From assembly GCA_030668465.1 (NCBI GenBank), contig DAOUTX010000003.1:1-16937 (forward strand): 16,937 bases of DNA. The letters are read 5' to 3'. The DNA comes from Atribacterota bacterium (GTDB lineage: Bacteria > Atribacterota > Phoenicimicrobiia > Phoenicimicrobiales > Phoenicimicrobiaceae). The notes beneath the pieces are model-generated. The model was given only the letters and a program-made list of their open reading frames with translations, was not told the origin of the DNA and ran no database searches. Made by a program: the position numbers and the translations under genes. Below are positions 12,191-16,937 of this stretch, piece after piece (the first letter of the stretch is position 1; every line of letters begins with the position of its first letter).

Positions 12191-14140
12191 TTGTCAAAAA
12201 GAAAAAAGAAGATTAATAAGTCAAACGATCAATATACTGCCAAACAGATACAGGTATTAGAGGGCTTAGAGGCAGTCAGAAAAAGGCCCAGCATGTATAT
12301 CGGGAGCACTTCAAGTAGGGGATTGCATCATCTTGTAGACGAAGTAGTAGACAACAGTATTGATGAAGCGATGGCCGGTTATTGTAAAAAAATAGAAGTG
12401 GTCATCCTCCCGGATAATAGTGTTACCGTAACCGATGACGGGCGGGGGATCCCGGTAGATATTCACAAAGAAACCAAATTACCGGCGGTAACCATAGTGC
12501 TAACCAAACTTCATGCCGGCGGCAAGTTTGGCGGAAGTGGATACCGGGTTGCAGGTGGACTGCACGGAGTAGGTATTTCAGTTGTAAATGCCCTTTCGGA
12601 ATGGCTGGAAGTAGAGGTAACCCGAGATAAAAAAACATTTTTTCAGAGATTTGAAAAAGGGGATGCCGTATCCGGTTTAAAAATAATAGGAAAATCTTCT
12701 CGCACCGGGACTAAAATTACCTTCAAGCCTGACCCGACTGTTTTTGAAGACACCACCTTTAATTTTGATAATATTGCTCACCGGCTAAGAGAAATCGCTT
12801 TTCTAAACGCCGGGGTTAAGATTGATTTAAAAGATGAAAGGGAAGAGAACAAAGAAATTTCTTATAAGTATAATGGAGGAATAAGTGAATTTGTCAGCTA
12901 TTTAAACAAGAACAAAGACCTTTTATTTTCAAAGCCCATCTGTTTTACCGGGAAGAAGGATGATATAGAGGTAGATGTCGCGTTACAATATAATGACGGT
13001 TATATAGAAAATATCCTTTCTTTTGCTAATAATATAAATACGGAAGAAGGCGGAACTCATTTAGCAGGATTTAAAGCGACTATAACCAGAATAATAAACG
13101 ATTATGCCCGTAACAATTTATTGCCCAATGGCAAAAAATTATCTTTAAAAGAAGGAGAAAACAATCTTTCCGGCAATGATGTAAGAGAGGGCTTGACTGC
13201 CGTAATTAGCGTAAAATTATTAAACCCTCAGTTCGAAGGCCAGACTAAAACCAAACTGGGGAACAGTGAGGTAAGGGGGGTAGTATCTTATGTTGTCGGA
13301 GAAGGTCTAAACAATTTCCTTAACGAGAATCCGAGTGTGAGCAAGAAAATACTGGCTAAATCCATTTCTGCCTTAACCGCCAGGGAGGCAGCCAGAAAAG
13401 CTCGAAATCTAATCCGCCAAAAAAACGGAATATTAGGATTGGGAACTCTTCCCGGAAAATTAGCTGATTGCTCTGAAAAAGACCCCTTGTTCAGAGAGAT
13501 ATTTTTGGTAGAGGGTGATTCCGCAGGAGGCTCTGCCAAACAAGGGAGAGACAGAAGATTTCAGGCCATTCTTCCCTTAAGGGGCAAAATTCTAAATGTA
13601 GAAAAATCACGTTTGCATAAAATATTAGACAACAACGAAATAAGATCCATGGTTACCGCTTTAGGTATAAACATCGGGGAAGATTTAGACATCGAAAAAC
13701 TAAGATATCACAAGGTTATTATTATGACTGACGCAGATGTCGACGGAGCCCATATAAAAACTCTGCTTTTAACCTTTTTCTTCCGGTATATGAAACCGTT
13801 AATCGAAAGAGGGAATGTTTATATTGCCCAACCCCCTCTTTATAAAATTGAATATAATAGAGAAAGTCATTATTTGTTTGACGAGCAGGAGTTGAAGGAT
13901 AAATTAAAAGAGATAGACGGTAATCCTCGAATTCAGAGATATAAAGGTTTGGGAGAAATGAATCCCGAGCAGCTATGGGAAACCACTATGAATCCGGGAA
14001 ACAGAGTTTTAAAGAGAATAGAGCTGGAAGATAACATAGAAGCAGAAACCATGTTTACGGTTTTAATGGGGGACAAAGTTGAACCCAGAAAAGATTTTAT
14101 ATATCAGCACGGTTTGGAAGTGAAGGATTTGGATTTTTAA
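12191..14140 (+). CDS. gyrB: DNA gyrase subunit B
   Basis: GyrB supplies the ATPase and part of the cleavage core of DNA gyrase, which introduces negative supercoils. Numbering from the upstream GTG at 12185, the product shows GHKL ATPase motifs VDEVVDNSIDEA (51-62), DDGRGIP (84-90) and GGLHGVGISVVNALS (124-138). The transducer domain follows, then the TOPRIM motifs EGDSAGG (443-449) and DADVDG (516-521). The C-terminal RYKGLGEMNPEQLWETTMNP block is intact. Two starts are possible: GTG 12185 and TTG 12191. AGGAG (12177-12181) lies only 3 nt from the GTG but 9 nt from the TTG, and MSKRKKK suits the family better, so TTG is chosen, giving 649 residues. gyrA follows after 23 nt in the same transcript. 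Confidence 0.96.
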   Translation: MSKRKKKINKSNDQYTAKQIQVLEGLEAVRKRPSMYIGSTSSRGLHHLVDEVVDNSIDEAMAGYCKKIEVVILPDNSVTVTDDGRGIPVDIHKETKLPAVTIVLTKLHAGGKFGGSGYRVAGGLHGVGISVVNALSEWLEVEVTRDKKTFFQRFEKGDAVSGLKIIGKSSRTGTKITFKPDPTVFEDTTFNFDNIAHRLREIAFLNAGVKIDLKDEREENKEISYKYNGGISEFVSYLNKNKDLLFSKPICFTGKKDDIEVDVALQYNDGYIENILSFANNINTEEGGTHLAGFKATITRIINDYARNNLLPNGKKLSLKEGENNLSGNDVREGLTAVISVKLLNPQFEGQTKTKLGNSEVRGVVSYVVGEGLNNFLNENPSVSKKILAKSISALTAREAARKARNLIRQKNGILGLGTLPGKLADCSEKDPLFREIFLVEGDSAGGSAKQGRDRRFQAILPLRGKILNVEKSRLHKILDNNEIRSMVTALGINIGEDLDIEKLRYHKVIIMTDADVDGAHIKTLLLTFFFRYMKPLIERGNVYIAQPPLYKIEYNRESHYLFDEQELKDKLKEIDGNPRIQRYKGLGEMNPEQLWETTMNPGNRVLKRIELEDNIEAETMFTVLMGDKVEPRKDFIYQHGLEVKDLDF

Positions 14141-14163
14141 ACAAATTGGAGAATTGTTAAATT

Positions 14164-16719
14164 ATGAAAGAAGAAGAAAAAGAAGATAGTTTAGATGATG
14201 GCAAAGAAGAAAAAGAGGAGCGCAAAGAAGAATTATTAGAAACATCCAGGAATTTACTCACTGATATCGGAGGCGAGATAAAAGAAGCTTATCTCAGTTA
14301 CGCTATGAGCGTAATAGTAGGGCGGGCCTTACCTGACGTCCGTGATGGATTAAAACCAGTTCATCGCCGGGTATTATATTCTATGGAAAAAATGGGCAAT
14401 ACGCCCGATAAACCTTATAAAAAATCCGCTCGAATAGTAGGAGACATAATTGGTAAATACCATCCCCATGGCGATATAGCAGTATATGATACAATTGTGA
14501 GGATGGCCCAGGATTTTTCCTTTCGTTATCCTTTGGTTGACGGTCAGGGAAATTTTGGTTCGATAGACGGCGACTCCGCAGCCGCTCAAAGATATACCGA
14601 AATCCGAATGTCAAAGATTGCCCAGGAATTATTAGCTGACATAGACAAGGAAACAGTTGACTTTGCTCCCAATTATGATAATTCCCTTAAAGAGCCGAGA
14701 GTTTTACCGGCAAAAGTTCCCCAACTTTTACTTAATGGTTCTTCAGGAATTGCCGTAGGAATGGCCACAAATATCCCTCCGCATAACCTAGGAGAAGTAA
14801 TTGATGGCGCAGTAATGATAATCGAAGACCCGCAAGTTTCCATAAAGGAATTAATGACCGCAATTAAGGGTCCTGATTTTCCCACCGGTGGCATAATTTG
14901 CGGCAGAGCGGGAATAAAGTGCGCTTATGAAACTGGGAAGGGAATCATAAAAATGCAGGCTGCAGTATTTACCGAAGGAGCAGATGGCGGGAAAAACGGA
15001 GGCAAGAAAAAACCCCGTATAATAATCAAAGAAATACCTTATCAAGTAAACAAAGCGAAGTTAATAGGGGATATTGCCCAGCTGGTTCAGGATAAAAAGA
15101 TTCTTGATATTACCAACTTAAGGGACGAGTCAGACAGAAAGGGGATGCGGGTAGTTATTGAATTAAACAGAAGTGCTAATGTTGATATAGTACTGAACAA
15201 TCTGTATAAGCATACCAAGATGAAAACCTCCTTTGGGATTAATACTTTAGCAATTTCCGAAGGTCGCCCCAAACTCTTTAATTTAAAAGAGATGCTAGTA
15301 TGTTTTTTGGCCCACCGCAAAGAGGTGGTGGAAAGAAGAACCAGATACGAATTAAGAAAAGCCAGAGAAAGAGCCCATATTTTAGAAGGGTTGAAAATTG
15401 CGCTATCTAATATTGATGAAGTAGTGCAGATTATAAAAAAATCAGATAATGTAAAAACAGCACATGCCAAGCTGAAAAGCAGGTTTGGATTGAGCGATGT
15501 TCAGGCACAGGCCATTTTAGATATGAGGCTGCAGCGTCTTACATCTTTGGAGACCGAAAAGATCTTGGAAGAATATTTAGAATTAATAAAACGCATTGCC
15601 TATTTGGAAGATATATTACAAAACGAAAAGAAGCTCATGTTGATAATTAGAGACGAGCTGTTGAAGATGAAGGAGAAATACGGTGATGAAAGAAGGACTG
15701 AGATAGTAGAAGACGAAGGAGACTACGAGATTGAAGACTTCATTAGTTTAGAGGACATTGTAATAACCTACACCCGGGACGGATACCTTAAGCGACTTCC
15801 ATTAAGTACTTATAGAAAACAGAGGAGGGGAGGAAAAGGTAAAATTGGAATGACCACTAAATTAGAAGACCTTGTAGACCAGGTGTTTGTTACTACCAAC
15901 CTTCATGATATCTTATTTTTCACCAGCAAAGGGATAGTTTATAGAAGGAGAGCATATCAGATTCCCGAGGGGGGGAGAACTTCCCGGGGGGTTGCAGCAA
16001 TCAATTTGTTAGGCATTGAAAAAGGTGAACACATCACCACTCTTATTCCTATAGAAAGTGATGAATTGGCAGAATCAAAAGAAGAAGATAACGAAAAAAG
16101 CCTGTTCATGGCCACTAAAAAAGGGAAGATAAAAAAAGCTTCTCTTTCTCTTTTTTCCAACTTAAGAAATATCGGGATTATTGCCCTGCGGCTCTTACCC
16201 GAAGACGAATTAATCGGGGTAAGGCTCGCCGAGGACGAGGAACACGTTATTTTAACTACCAAGCACGGAAAATCTATCCGTTTTTCGGGAAATCCGATAA
16301 GATCCATAGGAAGAACCAGCCTTGGCGTGAAAGGTATAGTTTTACAGCCTGAGGATTTTCTTGTAAATATTAGTTTGGTACCACCGGATACGGATAAATA
16401 TTTACTGTTAGTCACCGAGAAAGGATATGCTAAAAGAACAGACTTAAAGAAATTTAGGGAGTTTAGTAACCGAGGCGGCCAAGGGTCGAAGTCTATAAAG
16501 ATTACTAAAGAAAGAGGCTTGGTAGTAGATGTTAAAGTAGTGAGCGAAGAAGACGAGCTGGTATTAATAAGCCAAAATGGGATTGTTATTCGGGTTCCGG
16601 TGAAAGAGATTCGTCATACCGGGAGATACACACAGGGAGTTAAGGTAATGAACCTTGTTCCGGAAGATAAGGTAGCCAGCGTTGCCCTGGTATCGAGTGA
16701 AGATGTTGACTTAGGCTAA
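14164..16719 (+). CDS. gyrA: DNA gyrase subunit A
   Basis: GyrA cuts and rejoins DNA in the gyrase A2B2 complex and wraps DNA with its C-terminal domain. The 851-residue product has the catalytic tyrosine Y144 in AAAQRYTEIR and the quinolone region GDIIGKYHPHGDIAVYDT (93-110). The GyrA box QRRGGKG (553-559) in the beta-pinwheel domain separates it from topoisomerase IV ParC. Two oddities: a highly charged N-terminal extension (about 1-25, MKEEEKEDSLDDGKEEKEER) before the conserved start, and a Gly/Lys-rich insert (about 271-283, EGADGGKNGGKKK) before IIIKEIPYQVNKA. At the position of E. coli Ser83 it has Ile105; the Asp87 equivalent is Asp109. Start ATG 14164 has TTGGAG upstream. It is co-transcribed with gyrB. 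Confidence 0.96.
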   Translation: MKEEEKEDSLDDGKEEKEERKEELLETSRNLLTDIGGEIKEAYLSYAMSVIVGRALPDVRDGLKPVHRRVLYSMEKMGNTPDKPYKKSARIVGDIIGKYHPHGDIAVYDTIVRMAQDFSFRYPLVDGQGNFGSIDGDSAAAQRYTEIRMSKIAQELLADIDKETVDFAPNYDNSLKEPRVLPAKVPQLLLNGSSGIAVGMATNIPPHNLGEVIDGAVMIIEDPQVSIKELMTAIKGPDFPTGGIICGRAGIKCAYETGKGIIKMQAAVFTEGADGGKNGGKKKPRIIIKEIPYQVNKAKLIGDIAQLVQDKKILDITNLRDESDRKGMRVVIELNRSANVDIVLNNLYKHTKMKTSFGINTLAISEGRPKLFNLKEMLVCFLAHRKEVVERRTRYELRKARERAHILEGLKIALSNIDEVVQIIKKSDNVKTAHAKLKSRFGLSDVQAQAILDMRLQRLTSLETEKILEEYLELIKRIAYLEDILQNEKKLMLIIRDELLKMKEKYGDERRTEIVEDEGDYEIEDFISLEDIVITYTRDGYLKRLPLSTYRKQRRGGKGKIGMTTKLEDLVDQVFVTTNLHDILFFTSKGIVYRRRAYQIPEGGRTSRGVAAINLLGIEKGEHITTLIPIESDELAESKEEDNEKSLFMATKKGKIKKASLSLFSNLRNIGIIALRLLPEDELIGVRLAEDEEHVILTTKHGKSIRFSGNPIRSIGRTSLGVKGIVLQPEDFLVNISLVPPDTDKYLLLVTEKGYAKRTDLKKFREFSNRGGQGSKSIKITKERGLVVDVKVVSEEDELVLISQNGIVIRVPVKEIRHTGRYTQGVKVMNLVPEDKVASVALVSSEDVDLG

Positions 16720-16749
16720 ACAAGTTTAAAAAGACAAACCCGGGAGATT

Positions 16750-16778
16750 TTGACAAAATTAAGTTCGGGTGTTAAAAT
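16750..16778 (+). promoter_or_regulatory. Promoter downstream of gyrA
   Basis: TTGACA (16750-16755), 17 nt, TAAAAT (16773-16778): the same hexamers and spacing as the gyrB promoter. It lies 30 bp after the gyrA stop and would start a transcript near 16785, just before the T-box-like leader. An ACCCG...CGGGT inverted repeat (about 16738-16770) spans the -35 and spacer and might double as a weak gyrA terminator, though no T tract follows. Confidence 0.75.
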
Positions 16779-16790
16779 TATAAAAATTTA

Positions 16791-16937
16791 ATAATAGGCC
16801 GATGATGGGAAGAGTAGGTTGAAAGTTTTACTGTAGAAATTTTTGACCGAAGACCAGCCCGAAGGCTTAAGATGAATCTTATAAGAAGAGTAAATCTTAC
16901 GGGAGAAGACCCTTACAGCTTACAAGAGAGTTCTGGA
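16791..16937 (+). ncRNA. T-box riboswitch leader, stem I (cut by window end)
   Basis: The leader has the usual landmarks of T-box stem I: GATGA (16801-16805, K-turn side), GGGAAGAGTAGG (16807-16818) with the AGTA of the specifier loop, and AGAGAG (16925-16930) just after the stem. Arms pair consistently: TAGGC 16795-16799 with GCTTA 16918-16922, GGG 16807-16809 with CCC 16910-16912, GTAGG 16814-16818 with CTTAC 16896-16900, and TTTACT 16827-16832 with AGTAAA 16889-16894. T-boxes sense uncharged tRNA and control synthetase or amino-acid genes. The specifier codon should lie in 16901-16909 but cannot be read safely. The antiterminator with the T-box sequence and the regulated gene lie beyond the window. 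Confidence 0.65.

Noticed and set aside
16901..16909. Reading the T-box specifier codon (AAG or GAA are possible)
   Set aside because: The exact register of the specifier loop cannot be set without the full leader and an alignment, so no amino acid is assigned.

Overview
This window looks like the replication-origin region of a low-GC bacterial chromosome. All protein genes are housekeeping genes, and coding direction flips at one point: everything left of about 6735 (rsmG, mnmE, jag/khpB, yidC, yidD, rnpA, rpmH) reads leftward, and everything right of 7400 (dnaA, dnaN, recF, a DciA-type DUF721 gene, gyrB, gyrA) reads rightward. This is the usual pattern for genes transcribed away from oriC. 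The phylum cannot be fixed from the window. The gene order, the short YidC without a large N-terminal periplasmic domain and a probable T-box leader recall Bacillota and neighbouring lineages. The DciA-type protein and the very repeat-rich intergenic DNA would suit an uncultured, deep-branching low-GC lineage; that is inference.

Left arm (minus strand): a near-consensus promoter (TTGACA, 18 nt, TATAAT) drives rpmH-rnpA-yidD-yidC-jag, and a long hairpin with a T tract closes this unit after jag. mnmE and rsmG follow as separate units, with unusually large gaps (557 and 803 bp). mnmG, often found between mnmE and rsmG, is absent. The rsmG-mnmE gap instead holds five DnaA-box-like 9-mers and a perfect palindromic parS-like site. 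A second parS-like site lies left of rsmG.

Origin: the rpmH-dnaA gap carries a perfect DnaA box, a near-consensus box, AT-rich duplicated palindromes and TGTTAATAA repeats. The dnaA-dnaN gap carries another perfect box, a one-mismatch box and six phased triplets resembling a DnaA-trio strand-opening element. Boxes therefore occur in three separate intergenic clusters.

Right arm (plus strand): initiator DnaA, sliding clamp DnaN, RecF overlapping the DciA-type protein by 4 nt, then gyrB-gyrA with its own promoter (TTGACA, 17 nt, TAAAAT) and a hairpin leader. After gyrA, the same promoter type precedes what appears to be stem I of a T-box riboswitch, cut by the window end. An aminoacyl-tRNA synthetase or amino-acid gene is expected just outside.

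Intergenic DNA: a diverged family of bipartite palindromic repeats (GTAGGGGCG... type) occurs at least four times, and short degenerate words such as TTAATTAGTCGTT, TATACTATATAC and GAGATACGA recur between genes. No CRISPR array, tRNA, rRNA, transposase gene or prophage gene was seen.
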